Below, one piece after another: positions 10,555-19,895 of a stretch of 64,000 nucleotides of DNA (position 1 is the first letter of the stretch; the number at the start of each line of letters is the position of its first letter). The stretch covers positions 2,987,001-3,051,000 of the forward strand of contig NZ_CP045369.1 of NCBI RefSeq assembly GCF_009363535.1, in the 5' to 3' direction. Made by a program: the position numbers and the translations under genes. This DNA comes from Microbulbifer sp. THAF38. Lineage in GTDB: Bacteria > Pseudomonadota > Gammaproteobacteria > Pseudomonadales > Cellvibrionaceae. A model generated the notes under the pieces. That model saw only the letters and a program-made list of their open reading frames with translations. It made no database searches and was not told where the DNA came from.

Positions 10555-11589
10555 TCAGCCCTGCGCCTTATTCAGGGCGCGACGGCGTTGGTATTCCACT
10601 ACGCGCTGGCGATAGTGCTCAGCGGTCTGGGCAGTGAAAACACTGCGATTTTCATCCTTCAGCTCACCACCGAGTAGTTCGGCAATTTTATGGGCGGTCG
10701 AAAGCATCTGGTTGAAAGCTTTAATCGCCTCGCCTTCAACCGGCAGCGCCAGGAACATACTGACTCCCGGAGTGGCAAACTCCTCCATTTGCGCCAGGTC
10801 AAAAACGCCCGGTACAACAATATTGGCCAGACTGAAAATCACAGCGCCATCGGCACCGCCATCCTCGTGGTAATGGAAGATATTCATCTCACCAAAACGC
10901 ATACCCGAGGCCACCATTACCCGCAAAAGGTCGTTACCCTCAAAGTAATCCCCCTCAGGGGCCATCACATTAATCACCAACACCTCATCGCGGGCCGAGC
11001 TTTTCTCGGCAGAGGCGTCTTTGCTGACCGACACACGCGTATCGGCTTCACGGGGTTGGGGCTCTGCCCGTTGGGACGTGAGCTCTGCGCGCTCTTCGGT
11101 GAGCGCACTGAAGCTCTCAGACTCGTCCAGCGCCGGCTCAAAGCGCTGCTCCTCGCCCACAGAGTCCATCAACGTGGGGACCTGCTCCTCCAGATCCAGC
11201 ACCCCTTGCTCATGGGCACTGCGCTGCGGCGTACTGCCAGCCAGAGGTTTACGTGAGGAAATAAAACTCTCCTGCACCTGGCGGTTCACATGCAGAGCGT
11301 CTTCCATAGCGCGTCTCTGCACGACACGCACCTGGCCGGGCAACTCACTGGTTGCCGGTCGCGGCTTTGCCTCTTCCTGGGATTCATCGGAAAACTCACC
11401 CACTTCCGGTGGGCGAGCCTCCTCCTGCACAAGCGGGTCCACATGGCCCCCCACTTCGGATTGCATCGCTTTGGACAGATTCCGCGATACCTTCACCGCG
11501 GCTTTTTGTCGCAAAATTGCGCGGCGTACACCATCCAGCACCACTACAAGCAGCACAATAACGAGGATCGTAACCAGCCAGTTATCCAT
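10555..11589 (-). CDS. zipA: Cell division protein ZipA
   Basis: Tethers FtsZ to the inner membrane at the septum. Residues 5-25 are the N-terminal membrane anchor (LVTILVIVLLVVVLDGVRRA). A charged, proline/glutamate-rich linker follows to about residue 200. The C-terminal FtsZ-binding domain (VLVINVMAPEGDYFEGNDLL ... GVSMFLALPVEGEAIKAFNQM) is intact. 344 residues. It starts 23 bases after the smc stop, so smc, zipA and perhaps ligA form one operon. Confidence 0.96.
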   Translation of the reverse strand: MDNWLVTILVIVLLVVVLDGVRRAILRQKAAVKVSRNLSKAMQSEVGGHVDPLVQEEARPPEVGEFSDESQEEAKPRPATSELPGQVRVVQRRAMEDALHVNRQVQESFISSRKPLAGSTPQRSAHEQGVLDLEEQVPTLMDSVGEEQRFEPALDESESFSALTEERAELTSQRAEPQPREADTRVSVSKDASAEKSSARDEVLVINVMAPEGDYFEGNDLLRVMVASGMRFGEMNIFHYHEDGGADGAVIFSLANIVVPGVFDLAQMEEFATPGVSMFLALPVEGEAIKAFNQMLSTAHKIAELLGGELKDENRSVFTAQTAEHYRQRVVEYQRRRALNKAQG

Positions 11590-11612
11590 TTAAACGCCCC
11601 TCCTTTTACGCC

Positions 11613-14600
11613 TTATGCAGAAGCCAGCTCAGCAGCTTCTTCCACATTCACCGACACCAGGCGAGATACACCCGGCTCATGCATGGTCACACCCAACAGC
11701 TGATCTGCCATCTCCATCGCAATCTTGTTGTGGGTAATATAGATGAACTGAACGTGTTCTGACATTTCTTTAACCATTCGTGCGTAGCGACCTACGTTAG
11801 CGTCATCGAGAGGAGCGTCCACTTCGTCCAACATACAGAAAGGTGCTGGATTCAAGCGGAAAATAGAGAAAACCAGGGCGATTGCCGTCAACGCCTTCTC
11901 CCCACCGGAGAGCAGGTGAATCGTACTGTTGCGCTTGCCCGGTGGGCGCGCCATGATCGCGATCCCGGTATCGAGCAGGTCCTCGCCGGTCAGCTCCAGA
12001 TAAGCGTTACCGCCTCCGAAAACTTTCGGGAAGAGTTCCTGCAAACCCGCATTGACCTGATCGAAGGTCTCCTTAAAGCGGCTTCTCGTCTCTTTGTCGA
12101 TTTTCTTAATTGCATTTTCCAGAGTCTCCAGCGCATCCATCAGGTCGCCATACTGGCGATCCAGATAATGTTTACGCTCAGACTCCTGTTTGTATTCATC
12201 AATAGCAGCGAGGTTGATCGGACCCAGGCGTGAGATACGCGCGGCCACCAACTCCAGATCTTCCTGCACCTGGGCAATCGTCAAATCCCCAGGCAGTAGC
12301 TCGAGCAGCTGATCCAAATCCTGTTCGTCTTCGCGCAGCTGTTCTACCAGGCCATTGCGCTGTACTTCGAGAGTTTGTGCGGAGAGGCGCTCCTGCTCCA
12401 ACTGGGCGCGCACGCCCTGTAAAGCCGCCTCAACTTTATGCCGCTCCTGCTCCTGCTCACGCAGGCCGGTCTCCACCTCTTCGAGCTTTTTACGCGCTTC
12501 TGCCAGCTCAGCTTCCACCTCGATACGCTCACCCAGCTTCTCCTCCAGCTCCATCTGGAAATCCTGGGAGGGGTCTTGGGTTTCAGCCATCTGTTCCTGC
12601 AGCTGGGCGCGGCGGCTGCGCAAGCGCTCCAATTGCTCGCTCATCACCTGCAATGTGCGCTCCAGAGAAACCATCTGGGTGCGCACCGATTGCTCGCGCA
12701 TAGCCAGCTCGTGAGCGCGATCCTTGTCTTCGCGAGCACGCTGTCTGGCGGCATCCAGAGCTTCGCGCAGGGCCTCGCGGCGCTCCATGAGCATTTCACG
12801 ACGATCGGTGTCATCGCTCATGGCCTCCACGGCTTCCTGCAGCATCAGGCGTGCCTCGGAAAGTGACTCGCCCTCAATCTCCTGCTGCTCGCGCACCTCG
12901 GCGATTTCCTGCTCGATACGATGGCGACGCTCGCTCATCTGTTCCGCGCGGGCGCGGCGGGCGGAGAGCTGACTGCGCAATTCGGCCTCACGTCGCCCGA
13001 GCTGCTCGGAATCGTTGCGGGCCTGTTCAATCGCCCGCTCAACACCGGTAACTTGCTCGCGCAAAGATTCACGCTGCTCACTGCACTGTTCAATCTGCTC
13101 TTCACACAGAGATATCTCTGCGGACAGCGCTTCCAGATCCTGCTTGCGGGCGAGCACCCCGGTCTCAGCATCGCTGGCACGGCTCACTCGCAACCAGTTC
13201 GGACCGAGCCAAAGCCCATCGCGAGTCACTATGGATTCATGGGGTTGCAGGCCAGCGCGCTGTGTCAGCGCTTCATTAAGAGTGTCCGCGGTATAGATTC
13301 CGGCGAGCAAACCGGTGAGAGACGATGGCCCCTGTACAACGCTCGCCAAAGTGGGTAACTGCCCAACGGCTGCTGCCCCCACCGCAGTACCATCGATAAA
13401 GACGGCCTGACCACTTTGCAGTTGCTCCAGGCCCTCGGTCAGACTTTCCAACTGCTCAACACAGACCGCCTGTAACTGCTGGCCGAGTACGGTTTCCACC
13501 GCAGTTTCCCAGCCCGCTTGCGCCTGTATTTGGTCGGCAAGGCGCGGGCGATCACTCAGGGATTGCTGCTGCAACCAATTTTCCACCGCCTTGCCCTGCC
13601 CCAGCGCAGCCTGTTGCAGCGCCTCTAGAGAAGCCTGGCGGCCCCGGCTGGTTTGCAACTGCAGACGCAGCTGGTCCAGTTCCGTCGCCAGCTCCCGCTC
13701 GCGATTGCGCAGTTCCTGTAGGGATTCTGTGCGCTCGGCAGTTTCCTCGCGACGCTCCTGCACCTGCATCTCCAGCTCAGCGAGCTGTTCATTCAACTGC
13801 AGGGTTTCCTCGTCATCCTCGGAAACTTGTAGGCCAGCCTGCTCTGCGATGAGCTTGTTAATACGCTCCAGCAGTCGCTGCCCGGAAGTCTCCAGATGCT
13901 GGATGCGGGACTGCTGCACCTCGGCTTTCTGGCGAGAGCCGGAAGCACCCTGGTTAAACTGGTCCCACTCGTTTTGCCAGTTACGCATCTGCTCTTCGGC
14001 TTCGAGCAGCCCGGTGGCGGAATCTTCCTCCGCGGCGAGCACCATCTCCAGATCTGGAACAATCACTTCCAGCTCTTCTTCGAACTGGGCTGCCTTCTCG
14101 CGATCCACTTCCAGGTTGGTCTCCGCTTCGCGGAATTCCTGCTCGGTCTGGGCTAAGTCGGATTGCAGGCGCGTGGAGCGCTCGCGGGCATGGGCAATAC
14201 TCTGTTCCAGGCGGGCAATATCCGCGCCCACGGCATAGAAGCGCCCCTGCACCTCATTAAAACCATCGGATAACTCGTGATAGCCAACGCGCTTTTGCTC
14301 GATGCCGGTATCACAATTCACCTGCCGGGTTACCAACTCCTCAACGGTGAGCTCCAGTTCACCAATTTGTTGCTGTTTGGCCACGGCCTGTTCATTGAGT
14401 TCACGGTATTTCAGGGCCTGTAAATTTGCCTTATGACTGCGCTCTTCCTCTTTAAAGCGGCTATATTTTTCTGCCGCGGCGGATTGGCGCTCCAAGCGCG
14501 ACAACTGCCGATCCAGTTCATCGCGGATATCGGTAAGGCGCTCCAGGTTTTCCGAGGTGCGGCGCATACGGTTTTCCGTATCGCGGCGACGCTCCTTGTA

Positions 14601-15116
14601 TTTGGAAATGCCGGCGGCCTCTTCGATATAAACCCTGAGTTCCTCAGGCTTGGCCTCGATCAACTTCGAAATCATGCCCTGCTCGATAATCGCGTAGCTG
14701 CGCGGACCGAGACCGGTCCCCAGGAACAGATCGGTTACATCGCGGCGGCGGCACTTCTCCCCATTCAGGTAGTAGTTATTCTGCCCTTCTCGGGTAACTT
14801 TGCGCTTTACAGAGACTTCGGAGAAAGCGGCGTAGGCGCCGGTCAATTTGCCAGCGGAGTTATCGAATACCAGCTCAATAGAGGCTTGGCCAACAGGCTT
14901 GCGGCCACTGGAGCCATTGAAGATAACGTCTGTCATAGAATCGCCGCGCAGGTTTTTCGCGGACGATTCCCCCATTACCCAACGCACAGCATCGATCGTA
15001 TTCGACTTGCCGCAGCCGTTAGGGCCAACCACCGAGTTGAGGTTTGTTGGGAAATAAACAGTGGTGGGGTCAACAAAGGATTTGAAACCCGCAAGCTTGA
15101 TGCACTTCAGACGCAT
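11613..15116 (-). CDS. smc: Chromosome segregation ATPase SMC
   Basis: Organises and compacts the chromosome with ScpA/ScpB. It is 1167 residues. The Walker A motif GPNGCGKSN is at 31-39. Two long coiled coils (about 165-500 and 660-1000) flank the hinge (about 510-650). The C-terminal head has the signature LLSGGEKALTAIALVFS and the Walker B motif MLDEVDAPLDDANV. Most alpha/gamma enterics use MukB instead, so SMC here fits Pseudomonas/Cellvibrionales-type gammaproteobacteria. First gene of the smc-zipA(-ligA) block. Confidence 0.98.
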   Translation of the reverse strand: MRLKCIKLAGFKSFVDPTTVYFPTNLNSVVGPNGCGKSNTIDAVRWVMGESSAKNLRGDSMTDVIFNGSSGRKPVGQASIELVFDNSAGKLTGAYAAFSEVSVKRKVTREGQNNYYLNGEKCRRRDVTDLFLGTGLGPRSYAIIEQGMISKLIEAKPEELRVYIEEAAGISKYKERRRDTENRMRRTSENLERLTDIRDELDRQLSRLERQSAAAEKYSRFKEEERSHKANLQALKYRELNEQAVAKQQQIGELELTVEELVTRQVNCDTGIEQKRVGYHELSDGFNEVQGRFYAVGADIARLEQSIAHARERSTRLQSDLAQTEQEFREAETNLEVDREKAAQFEEELEVIVPDLEMVLAAEEDSATGLLEAEEQMRNWQNEWDQFNQGASGSRQKAEVQQSRIQHLETSGQRLLERINKLIAEQAGLQVSEDDEETLQLNEQLAELEMQVQERREETAERTESLQELRNRERELATELDQLRLQLQTSRGRQASLEALQQAALGQGKAVENWLQQQSLSDRPRLADQIQAQAGWETAVETVLGQQLQAVCVEQLESLTEGLEQLQSGQAVFIDGTAVGAAAVGQLPTLASVVQGPSSLTGLLAGIYTADTLNEALTQRAGLQPHESIVTRDGLWLGPNWLRVSRASDAETGVLARKQDLEALSAEISLCEEQIEQCSEQRESLREQVTGVERAIEQARNDSEQLGRREAELRSQLSARRARAEQMSERRHRIEQEIAEVREQQEIEGESLSEARLMLQEAVEAMSDDTDRREMLMERREALREALDAARQRAREDKDRAHELAMREQSVRTQMVSLERTLQVMSEQLERLRSRRAQLQEQMAETQDPSQDFQMELEEKLGERIEVEAELAEARKKLEEVETGLREQEQERHKVEAALQGVRAQLEQERLSAQTLEVQRNGLVEQLREDEQDLDQLLELLPGDLTIAQVQEDLELVAARISRLGPINLAAIDEYKQESERKHYLDRQYGDLMDALETLENAIKKIDKETRSRFKETFDQVNAGLQELFPKVFGGGNAYLELTGEDLLDTGIAIMARPPGKRNSTIHLLSGGEKALTAIALVFSIFRLNPAPFCMLDEVDAPLDDANVGRYARMVKEMSEHVQFIYITHNKIAMEMADQLLGVTMHEPGVSRLVSVNVEEAAELASA

Positions 15117-15452
15117 GTATTCTTAAACTCGGTATTTTTATCTTTGCCGGCCCGATCACCAAACACTCAATTGTACATGGCGCCACCGGGGCTTTCAGCG
15201 CGGCTTTTCACAGTATCTTTTCACGCGGATTATCGGCCTGAATGGCCAGTGGTCAAGTCATGATCGCGCATCGACTTTAACTGGTACCCAACGCCAACAT
15301 TTCAAGCAATACAAAATCAGTAGAAACGGCAGGATAAAATCTTATTAACTGCCGGCGCGGCTGTGACCGCTCGGGCGTCAAATAGTTCTCAGGCCACGAC
15401 ACTCAAAAGAGCATCGCGGCCTGCCGACGGAATGCTTGAATACCGAATAAAT
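15117..15452. other. Gene-free stretch between ccmI and smc
   Basis: 336 bases. It must hold the smc promoter, but I see no clear -35/-10 pair, and no clear terminator for ccmI. No coding signal. Confidence 0.5.
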
Positions 15453-16706
15453 TTACAGCTCTCGGTCGATTACGATGGACTGTGACTCACCCCAATCGGA
15501 TTTCGGCAGGGTCTTAATTGAGCCCTGCCAGTCGCCCGCTGCAGGGCGCGCATCGCCACGTAAAGCCAGGCGCGCGATCAGCTGCACCGTATCCACGGTG
15601 GAGATGGAACGCCCCGGCATCATTGCCCGGGATTCATCCAACACCACTTCGGCAGGCAGCTGACCCGCGGTCAGGCGCACAATCGCCAGGGGCATGGGAC
15701 TATCAGTGCTGCGGGCGTAAACAAACACTGGGGTCGATGGATCTGCATTGACTTGATCACTCAAGCTCACCTGCACACGGATTTCCGCTGCGGCCTTGCC
15801 CTCAGCTGCGGAATTTTCCTCTACAGCGGCCTGAACGATCTCGACCGCACCATCTTTACCATCTTCAGCCAGGGCCTTTTCTGCGCGGGCCACACCCGCC
15901 GCCAGCGCTTCTGCCGCGGCAGACCCAGGCGCCAACTGTGCCAGCGCACCCTGCCAGTGATCCCGCGCCTTGCGGTAATCCTTATCCTCATAAGCAGCAA
16001 TTCCCGCCAAACCCAGCGCCGTACCATTACTCGGCTGAGCCTGCAGTACTTGACCAACCAGAATGCGAATTTCATCGGTTATTTTAGAGCCGCCAGCAAA
16101 AAACAACGCTTGCGCCAACTCAGCCTTGACCATAACCGCTTCGGGTTCCCGCGACAGCACATAGCGATAGGCACTCACCGCACCGTCGATATCACCACTG
16201 ACCAGAAGCCTCTGAGCCAGGACGAAGCGACTGCTCAAATCCTCTGGATGTGTCTCGGCCCGCTGCTTCAACTGGTTAGTGATTCGCTCTTCAGCTGAGG
16301 GGTCGGTTTGCCCCTGCTGACTGGCCAACATCTCACGGTACAGGGCTACTTCCTGCGGGCGTTCAGACAAGACATAGGCCCCCACTGCAACCACAGGCAC
16401 CAGAACCGCCAAGCCAATCAGCAATCCGGAACCGCGCCGTGAAGGAGTTACCGCATCAGCGCCTTCTTTGGCGCTCAACAGCTCCCGGGCCATCTCCGCT
16501 TCAAGCTGGGTAAATTGCTGCTCATCCATAGCGCCACTTTCTACGGCTGCGCGAAGCTCTCGTGTGCGCTCTCGGTACAACTGCGCCAGGGCTTCACGCT
16601 TGTCGCCACCCGAGCGTCGGGCTCCCGCCCCACGAAGCCCAGGCAAAAGGAAGACAAAAGCTAACAGCAATAGCAGGATCGCCAAACCAAACCAAATATC
16701 AGTCAT
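15453..16706 (-). CDS. ccmI: Cytochrome c biogenesis protein CcmI (CycH)
   Basis: Membrane chaperone that delivers apocytochrome c to the CcmF/CcmH heme ligation complex. It has the two N-terminal membrane segments of the family (about residues 3-23 and 91-112) with the conserved cytoplasmic loop between (YRERTRELRAAVESGAMDEQQFTQLEAEMARELL), then periplasmic TPR repeats (about 150-285) and a C-terminal CcmI domain. 417 residues. Its ATG overlaps the ccmH stop (4-base overlap), so the two are translationally coupled. Confidence 0.93.
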   Translation of the reverse strand: MTDIWFGLAILLLLLAFVFLLPGLRGAGARRSGGDKREALAQLYRERTRELRAAVESGAMDEQQFTQLEAEMARELLSAKEGADAVTPSRRGSGLLIGLAVLVPVVAVGAYVLSERPQEVALYREMLASQQGQTDPSAEERITNQLKQRAETHPEDLSSRFVLAQRLLVSGDIDGAVSAYRYVLSREPEAVMVKAELAQALFFAGGSKITDEIRILVGQVLQAQPSNGTALGLAGIAAYEDKDYRKARDHWQGALAQLAPGSAAAEALAAGVARAEKALAEDGKDGAVEIVQAAVEENSAAEGKAAAEIRVQVSLSDQVNADPSTPVFVYARSTDSPMPLAIVRLTAGQLPAEVVLDESRAMMPGRSISTVDTVQLIARLALRGDARPAAGDWQGSIKTLPKSDWGESQSIVIDREL

Positions 16707-17248
16707 TTGCTCTTCTTCCCAGGGTCAGTCAAATCTTCCAGGTCATCACCCAGCAGTTTCTTCAGACGGTGCCTCTCTTCAGCGGTCAACTCACCAGAGC
16801 CATCTTCCTGACTGGCACCGGTACCACTGCGAGAACGCACCACAATCACAATCAAAGCCAGCAGGCCCACCAGGGCAAAGATGCCGGGAGCCAACCAAAG
16901 CGCCAGGGTATTGCGCTGCACCGGAGGCCTATAGAGAACAAAGTCCCCATAACGGGCCACCATATAGTCAACAATTTCTTTATCCGTGAACCCTTCTTCC
17001 AGTAGCCGGCGAATTTCCCGGCGCAAATCGGCAGAAATCGACGCATCCGAGTCGGCCAGATTTTGGTTCTGGCACTTTGGACAACGCATTTCTTCGATCA
17101 GCACCCGGTAGCGTGCCTCCAATTCCGGAGAGGACAACTTCTCCGTCTCCACCACCGCCTGCGCCACAAGCGAAAGGCACAGCACACCAAACGCAAGTAG
17201 AAATTGCCCTAGCCAGCTTTTCTGTTTCACGGTTTGTCTCACGCTCAT
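16703..17248 (-). CDS. ccmH: Cytochrome c maturation thiol oxidoreductase CcmH
   Basis: Reduces apocytochrome cysteines before heme attachment. 181 residues from the ATG at 17248. A signal peptide (about 12-32) precedes the domain with the RCPKC motif (Cys56, Cys59) and NQNLADSDASISADLRREIR, followed by a C-terminal membrane helix (LWLAPGIFALVGLLALIVIVV). The longer frame to 17305 would add an unlikely N-terminal tail before the signal. No other ccm gene precedes it here; the rest of the operon is 19 kb away at 36.8-42.3 kb. Confidence 0.93.
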   Translation of the reverse strand: MSVRQTVKQKSWLGQFLLAFGVLCLSLVAQAVVETEKLSSPELEARYRVLIEEMRCPKCQNQNLADSDASISADLRREIRRLLEEGFTDKEIVDYMVARYGDFVLYRPPVQRNTLALWLAPGIFALVGLLALIVIVVRSRSGTGASQEDGSGELTAEERHRLKKLLGDDLEDLTDPGKKSK

Positions 17249-17360
17249 ACCCTGGAAATTTATGCGATTATAACAGTGTCGCCACTTGCCGGACACGCCC
17301 ACCATCTCACTGTTAAATGCCTTAACTCATTGAAAGACAAAAAAAAATTCAAAAAAGGCG

Positions 17361-17388
17361 TTGACGCCGCGGGGAATATCATTAAGAT
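17361..17388 (+). promoter_or_regulatory. Promoter of tRNA unit 1
   Basis: TTGACG and TAAGAT separated by 16 bases, 17 bases before the tRNA-Val gene. The -10 and everything downstream are conserved in the two later units. Confidence 0.8.
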
Positions 17389-17405
17389 ACGCAGCTCCTG
17401 ACGAG

Positions 17406-17481
17406 GGGTGGTTAGCTCAGTTGGGAGAGCGACGGCCTTACAAGCCGTAGGTCACAGGTTCGACCCCTGTACCACCCACCA
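17406..17481 (+). tRNA. tRNA-Val(TAC), copy 1
   Basis: 76 bases with encoded CCA. The acceptor GGGTGGT pairs with ACCACCC, and the anticodon stem ACGGC/GCCGT closes the loop CTTACAA, giving anticodon TAC. Standard TTCGA T-loop. Confidence 0.97.
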
Positions 17482-17520
17482 CTTCTCTTACTCTTGCCCG
17501 GCAAGAGCAACAAAGAGAAG
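17482..17520 (+). other. Intercistronic hairpin between tRNA-Val and tRNA-Asp
   Basis: The arms CTTCTCTT ... AAAGAGAAG and an inner CTTGCC/GGCAAG stem can fold between the two tRNAs. It is present in all three units. In unit 2 the loop is changed but the stem is kept, suggesting a processing signal. Confidence 0.55.
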
Positions 17521-17529
17521 CAGGAATGC

Positions 17530-17606
17530 GGACCGGTAGTTCAGTTGGTTAGAATGCCGGCCTGTCACGCCGGAGGTCGCGGGTTCGAGTCCCGTCCGGT
17601 CCGCCA
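17530..17606 (+). tRNA. tRNA-Asp(GTC), copy 1
   Basis: 77 bases with encoded CCA. The acceptor GGACCGG pairs with CCGGTCC, and the anticodon loop CTGTCAC carries GTC. It follows tRNA-Val by 48 bases in the same transcript. Confidence 0.97.
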
Positions 17607-17609
17607 TAT

Positions 17610-17647
17610 ACAAAAAAGCCCTGCTCGCAAGAGCGGGGCTTTTTTGT
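17610..17647 (+). terminator. Terminator of tRNA unit 1
   Basis: Long hairpin AAAAAAGCCCTGCTC-GCAA-GAGCGGGGCTTTTTT immediately after tRNA-Asp. Near-identical copies follow units 2 and 3. Confidence 0.93.
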
Positions 17648-17649
17648 AT

Positions 17650-18042
17650 GCGCTCGCAACTGCAGCTACAACTGTTAAAAACATTTCGTGATTAATTGCA
17701 CCACATTTCTGAATCCGCTCCTGAACAAAGGTACAGCGTACAGCAGTTCAATATGGTGCGAGATGTAACCCTCACCCCAATCAGCTCGACACACAAAAAT
17801 ACTTGTCAGTGACCTTCTCTGCGTGCGTACAACATCGCCCCCAATAAAATACACTCACAATCTCCAAGCTCACTACCAGCCTACAAAAAGCTTCCTAGAC
17901 TGTTTTTGATGACTAATGGGATACATAAATAGCAGGCTATTGCCCATGAAAATATTTAGCGGGCAGACACGAGAAAAAACCGCTCTTTAATTGATGGATT
18001 TTCATCCCAAATCAAATTTTTAGAATTTTTTTGCCATAGCTG
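17650..18042. other. AT-rich spacer between tRNA units 1 and 2
   Basis: About 390 bases with no gene, unlike the spacer between units 2 and 3 although almost the same length. No coding or RNA signal seen. Confidence 0.5.
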
Positions 18043-18070
18043 TTGACCACCAAAAAAATATCATTAAGAT
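18043..18070 (+). promoter_or_regulatory. Promoter of tRNA unit 2
   Basis: TTGACC and TAAGAT at 16-base spacing, in the same position as in unit 1. Upstream sequence is not conserved. Confidence 0.8.
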
Positions 18071-18087
18071 ACGCAGCTCCTGACGAG

Positions 18088-18163
18088 GGGTGGTTAGCTC
18101 AGTTGGGAGAGCGACGGCCTTACAAGCCGTAGGTCACAGGTTCGACCCCTGTACCACCCACCA
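18088..18163 (+). tRNA. tRNA-Val(TAC), copy 2
   Basis: Identical to copy 1 over its full 76 bases. Confidence 0.97.
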
Positions 18164-18211
18164 CTTCTCTTACTCTTGCTAGGCAAGAGGCGTAAAGAGA
18201 AGCAGGAATGC

Positions 18212-18288
18212 GGACCGGTAGTTCAGTTGGTTAGAATGCCGGCCTGTCACGCCGGAGGTCGCGGGTTCGAGTCCCGTCCGGTCCGCCA
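18212..18288 (+). tRNA. tRNA-Asp(GTC), copy 2
   Basis: Identical to copy 1. The linker to the preceding tRNA-Val differs at a few bases in the hairpin loop. Confidence 0.97.
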
Positions 18289-18291
18289 TAT

Positions 18292-18329
18292 ACAAAAAAG
18301 CCCTGCTCGAAAGAGCGGGGCTTTTTTGT
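18292..18329 (+). terminator. Terminator of tRNA unit 2
   Basis: Same hairpin as after unit 1, with loop GAAA instead of GCAA. Confidence 0.93.
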
Positions 18330-18728
18330 ATATGCACACATCAGCAACTCTCACGAGCCTCCCGCAAAAAGTTGCACCAACCCCTACAATCTCTGCCTGA
18401 AGCTCAGCACGAAAACTTAATGTGATCGCGCGATATGATCTGGCTCGCAGCCAACGCCCAACTCAGAAGCAACTATTTCGCTGTAGCAATTTTTCAGTAG
18501 GAATCTCCCTGCCCGAGCACGACGAGAACCCGCTGTGTTCGATAAAATACTCAGCAAACACACCAAAAAAATTCTCAGGCTGCATTTAATTATTGAACAG
18601 CATACATAGCTAAAATCAGTTTTATTTTCTATAAAAACTCTCAAAGAATAGATTCAAAAAACCCACCTGCGAACTGATTATTTTTCACTCTAAATTAATT
18701 ATTTATTTAATTTTTTCTGCTAAAGCTA
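18330..18728. other. AT-rich spacer between tRNA units 2 and 3
   Basis: About 400 bases. A 75-codon minus-strand frame lies here but lacks a ribosome site and protein-like composition. Nothing else seen. Confidence 0.5.
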
Positions 18729-18756
18729 TTTACCGCAGGAAAAATATCATTAAGAT
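18729..18756 (+). promoter_or_regulatory. Promoter of tRNA unit 3
   Basis: TTTACC and TAAGAT at 16-base spacing. The -35 is weaker than in units 1 and 2. Confidence 0.7.
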
Positions 18757-18773
18757 ACGCAGCTCCTGACGAG

Positions 18774-18849
18774 GGGTGGTTAGCTCAGTTGGGAGAGCGA
18801 CGGCCTTACAAGCCGTAGGTCACAGGTTCGACCCCTGTACCACCCACCA
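18774..18849 (+). tRNA. tRNA-Val(TAC), copy 3
   Basis: Identical to copies 1 and 2. Confidence 0.97.
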
Positions 18850-18897
18850 CTTCTCTTACTCTTGCCCGGCAAGAGCAACAAAGAGAAGCAGGAATGC

Positions 18898-18974
18898 GGA
18901 CCGGTAGTTCAGTTGGTTAGAATGCCGGCCTGTCACGCCGGAGGTCGCGGGTTCGAGTCCCGTCCGGTCCGCCA
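18898..18974 (+). tRNA. tRNA-Asp(GTC), copy 3
   Basis: Identical to copies 1 and 2. The linker matches unit 1. Confidence 0.97.
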
Positions 18975-18977
18975 TAT

Positions 18978-19015
18978 ACAAAAAAGCCCTGCTCGAAAGA
19001 GCGGGGCTTTTTTGT
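18978..19015 (+). terminator. Terminator of tRNA unit 3
   Basis: Same hairpin and T-run as the other two units. Confidence 0.93.
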
Positions 19016-19098
19016 ATATGCCTTTGTATACGTCAATGTATACGCCAATAACCAACTGACCAGAAGTGGTTAAATAATTTTTTGAAGTCCGCTCTGAT

Positions 19099-19557
19099 TC
19101 AAGTTTCCAGAAGCTCACTCTCTTCTTTTTCAATTTCTTCGTGCAGCAGCCTGCTCAGCTCTTCCAGCTCCGGCATCTCCGAAAAGTGCTCTGCCTGACC
19201 ACCAATCTCATCCCAATGCGCCTTGGAATCAACATACAAGTGAGCCATCACCTTACCGCGAAAATCACTATCGAGCAGGCCCGCAGGAACCCAGAAATGC
19301 GTGGTATTACTCATCAAGTGAGGAACAGAGCTGCCGCAGTGGCTGCAGAAATCGGAGCGGTAGCCGCTGGGTTTTCGATAGGAGGAGATTTTGTCCAGCC
19401 CCCTTACCCAGCGAAACTGATCGCGACCAATAAACATGGCGGCATCAGATGCAGAACCACTCAGCTTGCGGCAGAGTGAACAGTGGCATTGATATAGGCC
19501 GGGTAGTGGCTCATCCAACTGAAACTCAACAGCGCCACAAAGGCACTTTCCATTCAT
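19099..19557 (-). CDS. GFA family (CENP-V/glutathione-dependent formaldehyde-activating-like) protein
   Basis: 152 residues with the zinc-binding cysteine pattern of the Gfa fold: CLC (Cys5, Cys7), CHCSLC (24, 26, 29) and CSHCG (71, 74). GFA proteins bind two zinc ions. Only some act on glutathione-formaldehyde adducts, so the substrate is open. The C-terminus is highly acidic (EEIEKEESELLE), an extension beyond the core domain. Cytoplasmic. It stands alone between the tRNA cluster and the patatin gene. Confidence 0.88.
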   Translation of the reverse strand: MNGKCLCGAVEFQLDEPLPGLYQCHCSLCRKLSGSASDAAMFIGRDQFRWVRGLDKISSYRKPSGYRSDFCSHCGSSVPHLMSNTTHFWVPAGLLDSDFRGKVMAHLYVDSKAHWDEIGGQAEHFSEMPELEELSRLLHEEIEKEESELLET

Positions 19558-19895
19558 ACTGTCCTCCTTCCCTTATCTTTGTTATTCAAAAATTTGTGTG
19601 AAATTGGATTGAAACCCAACCCCTTTGCAATCCTGCAACTCAAAGGCTCACAACAAGAGTGAGTGAGCTCTAACAATCCCACCTGGCAGGTTTGGCGGTA
19701 AGAATGGGCATTATGGAATTTTTAAAGGTTCCTTAGGGTAGCAACATTATCCGTCCCCCACACAAGCCTCCTACAGGCTAGGGAGGAAGTAAATGCCAAT
19801 TATCGGGATTTTCCCTACACCCATGGGCCGACCACGCTTCCGATTTCATAAGCTCCATCTTCCAGTGGAATGTTACCCGGTGAGTCACCAACTCC
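19558..19895. other. Intergenic stretch before patatin gene
   Basis: 338 bases. A short plus-strand frame from 19793 has AGGAAG in front of it but overlaps the patatin gene antisense and looks non-coding. No other structure recognised. Confidence 0.4.

Noticed and set aside
14433..15263. 276-codon plus-strand frame over smc
   Set aside because: Shadow of smc; high GC at third codon position on the other strand and no protein-like features.
18417..18644. 75-codon minus-strand frame between tRNA units
   Set aside because: No ribosome site, low-complexity composition, not conserved in the other spacer.
17406..19015. tRNA repeats as an integrative element boundary
   Set aside because: All three copies are complete and no integrase or excision gene lies between them.
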